A stretch of 64,000 nt of DNA from Prochlorococcus sp. AG-347-G20 (lineage in GTDB: Bacteria > Cyanobacteriota > Cyanobacteriia > PCC-6307 > Cyanobiaceae). Shown in pieces: positions 10,252 through 18,918 of this stretch. Numbering within the stretch: the first letter of the stretch is position 1; each line of letters opens with the position of its first letter. The position numbers and the translations under genes were made by a program. The notes beneath the pieces were generated by a model. That model did no database searches. It worked only from the letters and a program-made list of their open reading frames with translations, and was not told the DNA's origin. The stretch covers positions 186,001 to 250,000 of the forward strand of contig QCBJ01000001.1 of assembly GCA_003281645.1 (NCBI GenBank), written 5' to 3'.

Positions 10252-11658
10252 TTGAGTCAAGATACCCTATTTGATAAAGTTTGGGATTTACATAAGGTTT
10301 CAAGTCTTCCTGGAGGATCTGATCAAATATTTATTGGTCTTCACCTTATCCATGAAGTGACGAGTCCTCAAGCATTTGGTGCTTTAAAGGACAAAAAATT
10401 AAAAGTAAAATTCCCTGATAGAACTGTTGCTACTGTTGATCATATTGTGCCAACAGATAATCAGAGCAGGCCTTTCAAGGATAATCTCGCTGAACAGATG
10501 ATTGAAACACTTGAGAAGAATTGCTTGGAACATAAAATAAGATTTTTTAATATTGGCAGTGGTAATCAAGGAATAGTTCATGTAGTAGCACCGGAATTAG
10601 GCCTAACTCAGCCAGGAATGACAATAGCTTGCGGAGACTCTCATACTTCAACTCATGGAGCTTTTGGGTCAATTGCTTTTGGTATAGGTACAAGTCAAGT
10701 AAGAGATGTTCTTGCTACCCAAACCTTAGCCATGAACAAATTGAAAGTGAGGCAGATTTGGTGTGACAATACATTATCTAAGGGTGTTTATGCTAAGGAT
10801 TTAGTCCTTCATATAATTAATAAACTTGGTGTAAAGGCAGGAGTAGGTTTTGCATATGAATTCGCAGGACCTGCGATACATGAATTATCAATGGAAGAAA
10901 GGATGACGATATGCAATATGTCTATTGAAGGAGGAGCAAGATGCGGCTACATCAACCCTGATGAGAAGACCTTTAGTTACATTAAAAATAAATTATATGC
11001 TCCAAAAAATGAACATTGGGATAGAGCGCTTAGATGGTGGGAATCATTAAAAAGCGATGAAAATTCAATTTATGATGACGTAATTAAATTAGATGCTTCT
11101 AAAGTGGAGCCAACTGTAACCTGGGGGATTACTCCCGGCCAAAGTATAAGCATTAATCAACAAATCCCTCTTTTAGATGAATTATCCCCAAATGATAAAT
11201 TAGTTGCAGAAGAGGCTTATGAATATATGAGTTTCAAGCCTGGACAATTAATAAAAGATACTCCTGTAGACGTTTGTTTCATAGGTAGTTGCACAAATGG
11301 AAGAATCAGTGACTTAAGAGTTGCAGCTAAAGTATTAAAAGGCAAAAAAGTATCCAAGAATGTCAAAGCATTTGCAGTTCCAGGTTCAGAAAAAGTAGCC
11401 ACTAAAGCAAAACAAGAGGGTCTTGATCAGATATTTAAGGATTCTGGATTTCAATGGAGAGAACCTGGCTGCTCAATGTGTTTAGCAATGAATTCAGATA
11501 AGCTAATAGGTAATCAAGTTAGTGCGAGTTCTAGTAATAGAAATTTCAAGGGTAGGCAAGGATCTCCCAGTGGAAGAACACTTCTCATGAGTCCAGCAAT
11601 GGTTGCCGCTGCTGCAATTAATGGCAAAGTCAGTGACGTTAGAGAATTTATTAACTAA
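10252..11658 (+). CDS. leuC: 3-isopropylmalate dehydratase large subunit
   Basis: With LeuD, isomerises 2-isopropylmalate to 3-isopropylmalate in leucine synthesis. The 468-residue protein has the aconitase-type Fe-S ligands: one cysteine in [14 protein letters not shown] (about residue 347) and two in [11 protein letters not shown] (about 407 and 410). [21 protein letters not shown] near residue 130 is the conserved substrate-side block. The start is TTG ([15 protein letters not shown] follows, as in other LeuC proteins). Its stop overlaps the leuD start by one base (TAATG). Confidence 0.97.
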   Translation: MSQDTLFDKVWDLHKVSSLPGGSDQIFIGLHLIHEVTSPQAFGALKDKKLKVKFPDRTVATVDHIVPTDNQSRPFKDNLAEQMIETLEKNCLEHKIRFFNIGSGNQGIVHVVAPELGLTQPGMTIACGDSHTSTHGAFGSIAFGIGTSQVRDVLATQTLAMNKLKVRQIWCDNTLSKGVYAKDLVLHIINKLGVKAGVGFAYEFAGPAIHELSMEERMTICNMSIEGGARCGYINPDEKTFSYIKNKLYAPKNEHWDRALRWWESLKSDENSIYDDVIKLDASKVEPTVTWGITPGQSISINQQIPLLDELSPNDKLVAEEAYEYMSFKPGQLIKDTPVDVCFIGSCTNGRISDLRVAAKVLKGKKVSKNVKAFAVPGSEKVATKAKQEGLDQIFKDSGFQWREPGCSMCLAMNSDKLIGNQVSASSSNRNFKGRQGSPSGRTLLMSPAMVAAAAINGKVSDVREFIN

Positions 11659-12281
11659 TGAAATCAGAGTTTACCCAGCCAATTGGAAAAATTTCAAATG
11701 TTAACGGGCAATGTATCCCGTTGATTGGTAATGACATTGATACAGATCGAATAATTCCAGCGCGTTTTTTAAAGTGTGTTAACTTTGATTCATTGGGTGA
11801 ATCTGTTTTTGAAGACGATAGAAAAACTTTAAAAGGAAAGCATCCTTTTGATCTTGAGGAAAACAAAAATGCCTCGATACTAATTGTTAATAGCAATTTT
11901 GGATGTGGTTCCAGCAGAGAACATGCTCCCCAAGCGCTTATGAGATGGGGTATAAAAGCAATTATAGGAGAGAGTTTCGCCGATATTTTTTACAGTAACT
12001 GTATTGCAATCGGAATTCCATGTTTTACGTTACCTAAAAAATCCATAGAAGAAATACAAAACTATTGCGATAATCAATTTTTATTTTTAGAAATTGATCT
12101 GAAAAAATCCTTAGCAAAATCAAAAGATTTAAATTTAAATCTTGAGATTAGGGAAAGCTCAAGAAAAATGTTTTTAACAGGAGAATGGGATGCTACTTCA
12201 ACACTACTTGACAATGAAAATTTAATAGAAAATAAATTTAACCACTTACCTTATATAAAATTTAACTCTTATTATTCTTAA
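11658..12281 (+). CDS. leuD: 3-isopropylmalate dehydratase small subunit
   Basis: Partner of LeuC in leucine synthesis; the small subunit forms the swivelling lid over the Fe-S active site. The 207-residue protein shows GNDIDTDRIIPARFLK near residue 28 and NFGCGSSREHAPQAL near residue 80, both diagnostic. Translation is coupled to leuC through the overlapping TAATG. It converges directly (zero-base gap) on the stop codon of the LptD-like gene, and I see no terminator between them. Confidence 0.97.
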   Translation: MKSEFTQPIGKISNVNGQCIPLIGNDIDTDRIIPARFLKCVNFDSLGESVFEDDRKTLKGKHPFDLEENKNASILIVNSNFGCGSSREHAPQALMRWGIKAIIGESFADIFYSNCIAIGIPCFTLPKKSIEEIQNYCDNQFLFLEIDLKKSLAKSKDLNLNLEIRESSRKMFLTGEWDATSTLLDNENLIENKFNHLPYIKFNSYYS

Positions 12282-14282
12282 CTATTTAAATCCAAATAAC
12301 TTGAAAGAGATTCCCCCTGCTTGATTATGAGGTTGATAAAAAATGCCAACTTCATAGGATCTTTTTTTCCAATTTAAAGAAATTTTGGAATCTATAAATT
12401 CACCATAATCATTTGAATCGTTTGTTAAGTTCAAAATCCCAAAACTTTTGAGAATAATTGGTCCATATAATTGCTGATCATAAGAAATATTTAAGGTTAA
12501 GTCCTCATAATTCTGATCAAACTTAAAAACACTTTCACCACTATCAAATTTATAAAAAGGTAAAAGACTTATACGAGTATAGTCAAAAGTTTTGTTTTTA
12601 AAATTACCAAATATTAATTCTGGGCCTATACCTAGCCCTAAATATTCTTGATGATGTCCATTTTCATAGAAAGAATATGATGCTTCTAATCTTGTATTAA
12701 GACTTAATCCTTTTGAGATTGGTTCAGGAATATACTTATATGAAATATCAATAGATTTCTTTTTAGGATTTACAATACTAATTGGAAATTTCTGATCAAG
12801 AGAATAAAACAAATTACCTTTTAGGTTAGTTACAAGATTTTTTGTATTTAAAGCCTCAGCCGTTATGTTGGCCAAACCTAAAGATAAAAATTCTGACTTT
12901 TGGATGCCATCAGTAATCCAAGTATTTTCTTTTTGCAATTTTGAACCATAACCAGAGTAAATTTCTGCTTCACCTAATGAACCATTCCAAACCCTCTCTC
13001 TATAAACTCCATAAAAACTTTTTTCCCATACTGAATCTAACAAATCAATTTCTTTACTCAATTTGGTGTTAAATCTAAATGCATCGGAAAATTTATTAAA
13101 GTCAAGAGAATTTAAATTCTTTTCTATTTCTAAATCCCAATTTTTTATTGTGCCTTTTATCTGGGATTTTAGAGCAAAATAATCTTCAAAACTTGAATTT
13201 CTCTTAACCCTATCTGAAGTTATTGATTCCCCCTTATTTACAAAACTTTTTGTATAGCCTTTTAGTGAGCGTTGAATCAAGAATTGAGGTTCTAAATCAA
13301 GAACAAAATCATCATTAATGTCTATTGAGTTAATTCTCCTCCCGATAAAATACCCATCCTTATCTAAATTTTCATATCCAAAGTTCCATGTATTTGCAGG
13401 TTGAACCTTTTTAAAATCAAAATTTCTACTTCCTAACCAAAAGGGGATTGATACTTTTTCGTCAAGTATTAAATAATTTAATGAGGATTTAAATCTAAGT
13501 TTTTCATTAATATGAAAAACTTCTAATGAGTTTATTGCTAATTTTGCTTGTTTTAATTCAAGTAAATCATTACTAAAAATTGCCTTCTTACTCTTCCACT
13601 TATCTCCATCTATGGTCATTTTTTCTGTAATAAAAAACCAATTCTGCACATTTTCAGGAGTATTTATAACTTCCTTTTTATTTAAATCAATTAAATTTTC
13701 TAACTTTTTAGAATCTGATAGGCTGAAATTTGAAGATATGTCATTAATCAAGGTATTGGTATTAATAACGCCCTTAACATCTAATAGATAACCTTTTTCG
13801 CTAATAAAGCTGTATTCAAGTTGTGAAACTCTAAAGATTTGATCTCCCAATATGAATGTTATATTTCCTCTTGCTTCAATTTTTTGATTTAACTTGTCGT
13901 ATATTAATTTATCAGCTTTTAAAAGCTTGCCTTTATAAGAAACGGACACATTGCCCTCTGCATAAATAACATCACTAATTTCGGATTGTTTATCCGATTG
14001 AATTATTAACTCTTGTTGATTTTCGGCTTTAGCCACCAAAAGTGGATCTGTTTTTTTCTTTAAAATTTTTACATAATCGTTAAACTCATCAATATAATTA
14101 AGAGATTTATCTTGAAAATTTGATGAAATATCTAAATTAGATGCATTTGATGAAGTTAATTTTATATTCCGATTATTGATATCTTTATTAATTTTTGATA
14201 ATTCAGCTGATCTTGATGGCTGAATAAAATTAATAAAAAGAATAGAGAAAAATATTACTTTTTTTGATATACCTGAAATCAA
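12282..14282 (-). CDS. LptD/OstA-like outer-membrane protein (DUF3769 type)
   Basis: A 666-residue predicted outer-membrane protein. A signal peptide (hydrophobic 9-20, cleavage likely after SRSA near residue 26) is followed by an OstA-like periplasmic domain at about residues 95-170 (YAEGNVSVSYKGKLLKADKL and ARGNITFILGDQIF) and then a long region of alternating beta-barrel-type strands to the end, where an aromatic residue (KLFGFK) is typical of barrels. Cyanobacteria use this DUF3769 type in place of canonical LptD; a role in LPS export is inferred from the domain. Its 5' end neighbours psbI on the same strand. Confidence 0.75.
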   Translation of the reverse strand: MISGISKKVIFFSILFINFIQPSRSAELSKINKDINNRNIKLTSSNASNLDISSNFQDKSLNYIDEFNDYVKILKKKTDPLLVAKAENQQELIIQSDKQSEISDVIYAEGNVSVSYKGKLLKADKLIYDKLNQKIEARGNITFILGDQIFRVSQLEYSFISEKGYLLDVKGVINTNTLINDISSNFSLSDSKKLENLIDLNKKEVINTPENVQNWFFITEKMTIDGDKWKSKKAIFSNDLLELKQAKLAINSLEVFHINEKLRFKSSLNYLILDEKVSIPFWLGSRNFDFKKVQPANTWNFGYENLDKDGYFIGRRINSIDINDDFVLDLEPQFLIQRSLKGYTKSFVNKGESITSDRVKRNSSFEDYFALKSQIKGTIKNWDLEIEKNLNSLDFNKFSDAFRFNTKLSKEIDLLDSVWEKSFYGVYRERVWNGSLGEAEIYSGYGSKLQKENTWITDGIQKSEFLSLGLANITAEALNTKNLVTNLKGNLFYSLDQKFPISIVNPKKKSIDISYKYIPEPISKGLSLNTRLEASYSFYENGHHQEYLGLGIGPELIFGNFKNKTFDYTRISLLPFYKFDSGESVFKFDQNYEDLTLNISYDQQLYGPIILKSFGILNLTNDSNDYGEFIDSKISLNWKKRSYEVGIFYQPHNQAGGISFKLFGFK

Positions 14283-14303
14283 TTTAAGAATTTGATTAAA
14301 AAA

Positions 14304-14432
14304 TTAATCTTGAGGACTTTCTAGGTCTTTTCTGTTTGGGGTTCTTGTTGGGTCACTTGCTAAAAATCCGAAAAGAAATATTCCAACGAAGAAAAAGACG
14401 ATAGTGTAAACAGAAATTTTTAAGGCGAGCAT
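14304..14432 (-). CDS. psbI: Photosystem II reaction centre protein I
   Basis: A 42-residue single-helix thylakoid protein next to the D1/D2 core. The translation begins [19 protein letters not shown] and continues [18 protein letters not shown], which matches PsbI throughout; the helix spans about residues 5-24. The C-terminal tail is a few residues longer than in most PsbI proteins. It lies 21 bases upstream of the LptD-like gene and about 110 bases downstream of psbN, on the same strand. Confidence 0.95.
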
Positions 14433-14540
14433 GGAATTACAAGTGCTGACAGATTTATATCTTATTAAATTTATAATTAAACTACGGTTAATTGTTTACT
14501 TTTTGTATTTTTGGTAAATTTTGAAATACTTTAAGGGATA

Positions 14541-14693
14541 TTAATCATCATGATCATCCCAAGGATCAGTAAGCTTTGCGGCTTTAGGTCCAAAGGCAGT
14601 CCAGAGACCAAAACCGGTCAAAGCTAAAAGTAGGGCAAGAATTGTTACAGCTATAGAAACTGCAGGATCAGGAGCTGATGATAAAGTTTGCAT
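14541..14693 (-). CDS. psbN: PsbN protein
   Basis: A 50-residue single-helix thylakoid protein, needed for photosystem II assembly rather than a stable subunit. The helix is at about residues 12-32 and the diagnostic tail is FGPKAAKLTDPWDDHDD. It is divergent from psbH with an 80-base spacer, the classic psbN/psbH opposite-strand arrangement of cyanobacteria and chloroplasts. Confidence 0.95.
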   Translation of the reverse strand: MQTLSSAPDPAVSIAVTILALLLALTGFGLWTAFGPKAAKLTDPWDDHDD

Positions 14694-14773
14694 CAATTTT
14701 GCTAAGTTTGTAAACAATTTATGTATTAGTTCTTATACAATAGCGAAATAATATCTGATTTTGTGAATTTAAC

Positions 14774-14974
14774 ATGGGTCAAAAAACAGCATTAGGAAGT
14801 CTTTTAAAAGCAATCGGCAATTCTGGTCAAGGAAAAGTTGTACCTGGTTGGGGAGCAGTTCCTGTTATGACAGTAATTGGTCTACTACTTTTGGTATTCT
14901 TAGTTATTCTTCTACAAATCTATAACCAATCCTTACTGCTACAAGGTTTTTCAGTAGACTGGAACGGAAACTAG
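14774..14974 (+). CDS. psbH: Photosystem II protein H
   Basis: A 66-residue thylakoid protein with one transmembrane helix (about residues 29-49), required for stable photosystem II and QA/QB function. The sequence [20 protein letters not shown] followed by [12 protein letters not shown] is characteristic. As in other cyanobacteria it lacks the phosphorylated N-terminal extension of plant PsbH. It is monocistronic, with a strong terminator 20 bases past the stop. Confidence 0.97.
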
Positions 14975-14994
14975 ATTTCTGAAATTTTCTTAAG

Positions 14995-15042
14995 AAGTTA
15001 TTTGGTTAATGTGAAAATTGCCAAATAACTTGTTTTTTTTTT
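14995..15042 (+). terminator. Intrinsic terminator of psbH
   Basis: An 11-bp perfect stem, AAGTTATTTGG pairing with CCAAATAACTT across a 15-base loop, is followed by G and a run of ten Ts. It separates psbH from pth. Confidence 0.88.
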
Positions 15043-15112
15043 ATTTTTATTAATCAGTTATAGTTTGTATATATTCATAATTCTCAAAAAAAAAGAGATT
15101 TAGAAATAAAAA

Positions 15113-15715
15113 ATGAAAGAAATATTTTTAATTGGATTGGGAAATCCTGGTAAAAAATACTCAAAAAGTAGACATAATATAGGTTTTTTGCTGCTTGAAA
15201 ATTTTTCAAAAAAATATAATTCAAATTTTTTATTAAAAGATAAGCTTAAAAGTTCTTGCTCAGAATTTCAAATCAACGATTTTAATTTTAGGTTATTTTT
15301 ACCAAATACGTTTATGAATAACAGTGGTGAAGCTGTCAGAGCAATAGTTGATTGGTACAAAATAAATTTAGATCAGATTTTCATAATAGTCGATGATAAA
15401 GATCTTCCTCTTGGAAAAATAAGATTTAGAAGAAAAGGAAGCTCAGGTGGACATAACGGTCTGAAAAGCATCATTGATCAATTACAAACACAAAACTTTA
15501 AGAGAATAAGAATTGGTATTGGGTCACCTCCTCTAACAAAAGGAAAAAATAATTTCAATACCATTTCACATGTATTAGGAAATATTTCTGTAGAAGAAAA
15601 ATTAATATTGGATAAAGTGTATAAGAGAGTAATCGAATCCCTCGAACAACTAAATACTAAAAAAGAAGAATATATAATTAATGAATTAAATTCTTTTGAC
15701 AAAGACCAACCTTAA
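15113..15715 (+). CDS. pth: Peptidyl-tRNA hydrolase
   Basis: Releases tRNA from peptidyl-tRNA that drops off ribosomes. The 200-residue protein carries GLGNPGKKYSKSRHNIGF, which includes the catalytic histidine near residue 20, then FMNNSGEAV and DDKDLPLGKIRFRRKGSSGG followed by HNGLKSI, all conserved in Pth. A DUF3146-type gene follows after three bases, probably in the same transcript. Confidence 0.96.
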   Translation: MKEIFLIGLGNPGKKYSKSRHNIGFLLLENFSKKYNSNFLLKDKLKSSCSEFQINDFNFRLFLPNTFMNNSGEAVRAIVDWYKINLDQIFIIVDDKDLPLGKIRFRRKGSSGGHNGLKSIIDQLQTQNFKRIRIGIGSPPLTKGKNNFNTISHVLGNISVEEKLILDKVYKRVIESLEQLNTKKEEYIINELNSFDKDQP

Positions 15716-15718
15716 GAA

Positions 15719-15976
15719 ATGCATTCAAAACCTGAAACTATTGCAAATGTAAGTGTTAAGGAATATTGCTTCTCAAAAAAGCAAATTCAGGGGGTTGTAG
15801 AAGCTAGTCAATTTAAATGGACTTTTACATACTCCTTTAATAAAGGTCTCTTAAAGGTAAATCCACCTTTAGGAAGAGCATTAATCGAAAATTCCTTATT
15901 GAAATTTTTACTGAAAAAAGATTATGAACTAGAAACAGGGAATGAATATAAGTTCACTATTTCAGCCAAGTTTTAA
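15719..15976 (+). CDS. DUF3146 family protein
   Basis: An 85-residue protein that I match to cyanobacterial DUF3146 by its pattern: QGVVEASQFKWTFTYSF, then LKVNPPLGRALIE and a final YKFTISAKF. No signal peptide, membrane segment or catalytic motif is seen. Its 3' end overlaps the 3' end of the convergent RuvC-like gene by 20 bases. It follows pth by three bases. Function unknown. Confidence 0.65.
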   Translation: MHSKPETIANVSVKEYCFSKKQIQGVVEASQFKWTFTYSFNKGLLKVNPPLGRALIENSLLKFLLKKDYELETGNEYKFTISAKF

Positions 15977-16394
15977 AATCTATATTATGATTCAAAATAA
16001 ATTTCGATTTGAAATAATCTTCTAAAATTATCAACGCTGATATCGCATCAAGGTTTTTATTAAGAATAAAAACCTCTCTAGGAATTAAAAACTTCAGACC
16101 ACTAATTGGGAAAAGTTCGAAATATCTTGCTTTAGCCCTGTAGGTTGTATTTTTTTCCTCAAAAGTTATTATTTCTTTTTTAAAAAAATATAGTTTTTCT
16201 CTAATTTCTTTACTGCTAGTACCATTGCCAATAATAATTTGTGCTATATCCTCAGCGGCAATTAAATGTCTGACATAATTCTCTAATAATTCACTTTTAA
16301 GAATAATCGCTTTATAAACTTTTTTTTCACTTATTTCAGCTAATACTAAGCCGCATTTACTTTTCCCGGGATCAATAGTTATAACTCTAGGCAT
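15957..16394 (-). CDS. RuvC/YqgF-like RNase H-fold protein
   Basis: A 145-residue protein with the outline of the YqgF/RuvC nuclease fold: VITIDPGKSKCGLVLAE at the N-terminus supplies the first aspartate, IIIGNGTSS the glycine-rich turn, TYRAKARYFE a central glutamate, and LDAISALIILEDYF the last aspartate. YqgF proteins process the 16S rRNA 5' end or resolve junctions, but this is a divergent cyanobacterial branch and its substrate is not evident. It starts immediately downstream of the DUF3084 gene (zero spacing) and overlaps the DUF3146 gene tail-to-tail. Confidence 0.65.
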   Translation of the reverse strand: MPRVITIDPGKSKCGLVLAEISEKKVYKAIILKSELLENYVRHLIAAEDIAQIIIGNGTSSKEIREKLYFFKKEIITFEEKNTTYRAKARYFELFPISGLKFLIPREVFILNKNLDAISALIILEDYFKSKFILNHNIDFKTWLK

Positions 16395-17360
16395 TTAAGA
16401 TTCAATCTTTAAAATATTGATTTCAACGACTATGGGTTCTACAGTTTTACTATCTCTCAAAGATACTACTTCTAACTTAAATTTGATATTTTGATTTTCT
16501 TGAAGAAAGTCTCTAATTTTTTTTACAAAATTTCCACTTGTTTTTATTTCATTAACTTGTGATCCTTTTGACTTAATTTGATCTCTTGTTTCTCTAAGCA
16601 ATGATTTAATTTTTAAATCTATTGATTTAGGATTTAAATCACTTTCTCCCAGAATTGAGCTCGTAATAACATCCCCTTTCTTGACAATAAAATTATTTTC
16701 TAATAAATCAGGAGATACAAAAACATAATTATCACCTTTTAAAACATTTGTTGCTGATTTGATTAGTAAAATCCAGTTACCACCCCTAGCTGCTATCGTT
16801 TGAATTTTTGTAATATCACTAGGTCTCCACAAAAGAATATTTTTTGCTTCTTTATTAATTGGAATAACAATTTTCCTAACAAATCTATCAGCTTCATTGT
16901 AGATTTTTGTAAAGTCACGTTTCACATTAAAGCCAGGATTGATTTCAGCTATAAATAAAGTTTGTCCTCTTTTAATAACAACATTTCCTCTCCTAAATTC
17001 TTTAATATTATTTTTTAATTGATTTAACTCCTTTTCTTTTTGAATAATTTTACCTTCAAGTTGCTTTTGTTCTTCCTGTAAAGGGATTAAAGCCTTTTTA
17101 CTTTCATCTAAAGTTTTTTGCAAAAAAGGAATATCAACAAAAAGCCTTTGTCTGAATTCTTCACTTACTAAAATCAATAACCCTATAGATATTGAACTAA
17201 TAAACCCACCAGTAATAATAGTTATTATAGTTGCTGTTTTTTTCGGTCTTAATTTTAAGATACTAAATCTCGCTTTACCAATCTTTGTTCCAAGAATATC
17301 CCCAAATGGTGCAATTAATCCCCCTAAAAATATTAAAAAAACAATTAAAATCCAAGCCAC
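16395..17360 (-). CDS. DUF3084 domain membrane protein
   Basis: A 321-residue protein anchored by two N-terminal hydrophobic helices (about residues 2-20 and 43-66), followed by a coiled coil rich in K, E and Q (about 80-125) and a soluble domain of about 190 residues. I match it to the cyanobacterial DUF3084 family by this architecture and by the motif KIGKARFSILKLRPKKTATI between the helices. Function unknown. It lies 39 bases downstream of ntcA on the same strand and abuts the RuvC-like gene, so it may be read from the ntcA promoter. Confidence 0.75.
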   Translation of the reverse strand: MAWILIVFLIFLGGLIAPFGDILGTKIGKARFSILKLRPKKTATIITIITGGFISSISIGLLILVSEEFRQRLFVDIPFLQKTLDESKKALIPLQEEQKQLEGKIIQKEKELNQLKNNIKEFRRGNVVIKRGQTLFIAEINPGFNVKRDFTKIYNEADRFVRKIVIPINKEAKNILLWRPSDITKIQTIAARGGNWILLIKSATNVLKGDNYVFVSPDLLENNFIVKKGDVITSSILGESDLNPKSIDLKIKSLLRETRDQIKSKGSQVNEIKTSGNFVKKIRDFLQENQNIKFKLEVVSLRDSKTVEPIVVEINILKIES

Positions 17361-17399
17361 ACTTTTGCATTTACTCAGTACATCATAATTTATGATGAA

Positions 17400-18134
17400 T
17401 CAATTAAATCTTTTTGCAAGAGCAATTGGATCGAACACTGTAATCTTTTTTCTTTCAATATTAAGAAGCCCTGAATCCTTTAAATCTCCTAATAATCTTG
17501 TAATTGTAACTCTTGTAGAACCAATTGCTTCAGCAATTGCCTGATGTGAAAGCCTTAAATCTATCGTAATACCTTTTTCACCTGCAACTCCGAAGTCTCT
17601 ACAAAGGACCATTAAAAAACTCACTAATCGAGAAGACATATCTCTATGTGTAAGAGTTTCTATCATAGTTTCAGTTTGCAGGATCCTACTTGAAAGCCCC
17701 TGTAAAAGTAACAGTCCTACTGATGCATCTTCCTCTATAGCTCTTAAAACAGAATTGGCAGGTGCTGTTATCATTTCAACTCTTGTGAATGCTATGGCAT
17801 GGTAAAAACGATCGGATCTATGGCCTGTTAGAAGAGATAAAACACCGAAGAGACTATTCTCTCTTAAAAGAGCAACAGTTATTTCTTCACCTGACTCATA
17901 AACTCTTGAAAGTCTGACTGCTCCTCTTCTTATAAGATAAACCCTTTCTGCAGGGTCTCCAGGGAAGAATATTGTTTTAGACCTCTCAACCATTTCTGTG
18001 CTTGCACCATCTAGACCTTTAATAACTTCCATTAAAGTTCTATTGATTGGAAAACGTTCTCCAACAGAGTTGATTTTACTTTGTCCGGAATTTTGCGAAC
18101 TAAAGCGGTTGAATCCTCGTGAAGCAGGTATCAT
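17400..18134 (-). CDS. ntcA: Global nitrogen regulator NtcA
   Basis: A CRP-family transcription factor that senses 2-oxoglutarate and activates nitrogen-assimilation genes in cyanobacteria. The 244-residue protein has the cyclic-nucleotide-like effector domain ([20 protein letters not shown], residues 57-75), the dimerisation helix, and the near-invariant helix-turn-helix [20 protein letters not shown] at about 195-214. The N-terminal 20 residues are a longer lead than in freshwater NtcA. The promoter carries an NtcA-type box at the class II spacing from a TAN3T element, so positive autoregulation is likely. Confidence 0.98.
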   Translation of the reverse strand: MIPASRGFNRFSSQNSGQSKINSVGERFPINRTLMEVIKGLDGASTEMVERSKTIFFPGDPAERVYLIRRGAVRLSRVYESGEEITVALLRENSLFGVLSLLTGHRSDRFYHAIAFTRVEMITAPANSVLRAIEEDASVGLLLLQGLSSRILQTETMIETLTHRDMSSRLVSFLMVLCRDFGVAGEKGITIDLRLSHQAIAEAIGSTRVTITRLLGDLKDSGLLNIERKKITVFDPIALAKRFN

Positions 18135-18154
18135 AAATATCTTGACTATTAAAA

Positions 18155-18196
18155 AATTTAAGGAGACACCCTAAAATATCTTGTATCAACAGTAAC
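18155..18196 (-). promoter_or_regulatory. NtcA-type autoregulatory promoter of ntcA
   Basis: On the minus strand GTTACTGTTGATAC (18183-18196) is one base from the consensus GTA-N8-TAC. It is followed by exactly 22 bases and then TAAATT (18155-18160), a TAN3T -10 element. This is the textbook class II NtcA-activated promoter layout. The predicted start would leave a leader of only about 15 bases before the ntcA ATG. Confidence 0.75.
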
Positions 18197-18278
18197 AATT
18201 TTCAATTCTTATCAGTTTATCAGCAAGCTTTTTTCAGTCAGTTTCAAATTGCTTAACCCTTTTTTAAGTAACATTACA

Positions 18279-18319
18279 CTATATGCAGCGTGATTAGATT
18301 CTAATTATACTGCATGTAG
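18279..18319 (+). repeat. Long imperfect hairpin before the corrinoid-transferase-like gene
   Basis: A 19-pair stem with a three-base loop ends 14 bases before the ATG at 18333. Left arm CTATATGCAGCGTGATTAG pairs with right arm CTAATTATACTGCATGTAG. In plus-strand RNA three positions are G-U pairs and one is a C-A mismatch; in minus-strand RNA the wobble positions become mismatches. It therefore suits an RNA leader on the plus strand, or a palindromic operator in DNA. Confidence 0.5.
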
Positions 18320-18332
18320 AAAAATCTAAATA

Positions 18333-18914
18333 ATGTTAATTAGTTCATCTCATATTTATTCCAAAGGAAATCTTGAAGTTGTAAAAACAAATACTACTAA
18401 CAATATTAAAGTAAAAAATTTTTCACAAAACGGCCAAATTCAAATCTATCAATCTTCATATAGAGGTAGCTATACGTCTATCATTAGAGACTCTCTAAGA
18501 AATGCAGCTCTTGGAAGGAAAGTGCTACTAATACAATTTATGAAAGGAGGGGTCAAGCAAGGAGTTGATCATGCAGTAAAGCTATGTGGTAATTTAACGT
18601 GGGTAAGATCATCACATTCATTTGATCAATATAATTCTGAAGAAATTGAAAATAATAAAAATTTAAAAAAATCGATTCATGAATCTACTATTGAATTATG
18701 GAATTTTTGTAAAAGAGAACTACAGTCTGGAGAGAATGACCAAATCATACTTGATGAAATTTTTTTAGCTATTGGCATGAAAATTATCGATAAAGATGAT
18801 TTGATTTCAACACTTGAAAACCGATTTATATCAGGAGATGTAATCCTTACTGGTACAGATATACCTAAAGATTTATTATTAATGGCCAACCAAATTACCG
18901 AACTTCGCTCATAA
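18333..18914 (+). CDS. Corrinoid adenosyltransferase-like protein with degenerate P-loop
   Basis: A 193-residue protein related to CobO/BtuR, which transfers adenosyl from ATP to corrinoids. Matching blocks are GRKVLLIQFMKGG (61-73), ILDEIFLAIGMKII (139-152) and a final VILTGTDIPKDLLLMANQIT. The usual N-terminal P-loop is replaced by YQSSYRGSYTS (39-49), with no Walker A lysine. I recall the same change in other cyanobacterial relatives. It is followed after four bases by dcd and then thyX, so it probably belongs to a deoxynucleotide operon. Adenosylcobalamin is used by the class II ribonucleotide reductase of this lineage, but the catalytic ability of this protein is doubtful. Confidence 0.65.
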   Translation: MLISSSHIYSKGNLEVVKTNTTNNIKVKNFSQNGQIQIYQSSYRGSYTSIIRDSLRNAALGRKVLLIQFMKGGVKQGVDHAVKLCGNLTWVRSSHSFDQYNSEEIENNKNLKKSIHESTIELWNFCKRELQSGENDQIILDEIFLAIGMKIIDKDDLISTLENRFISGDVILTGTDIPKDLLLMANQITELRS

Positions 18915-18918
18915 AACA

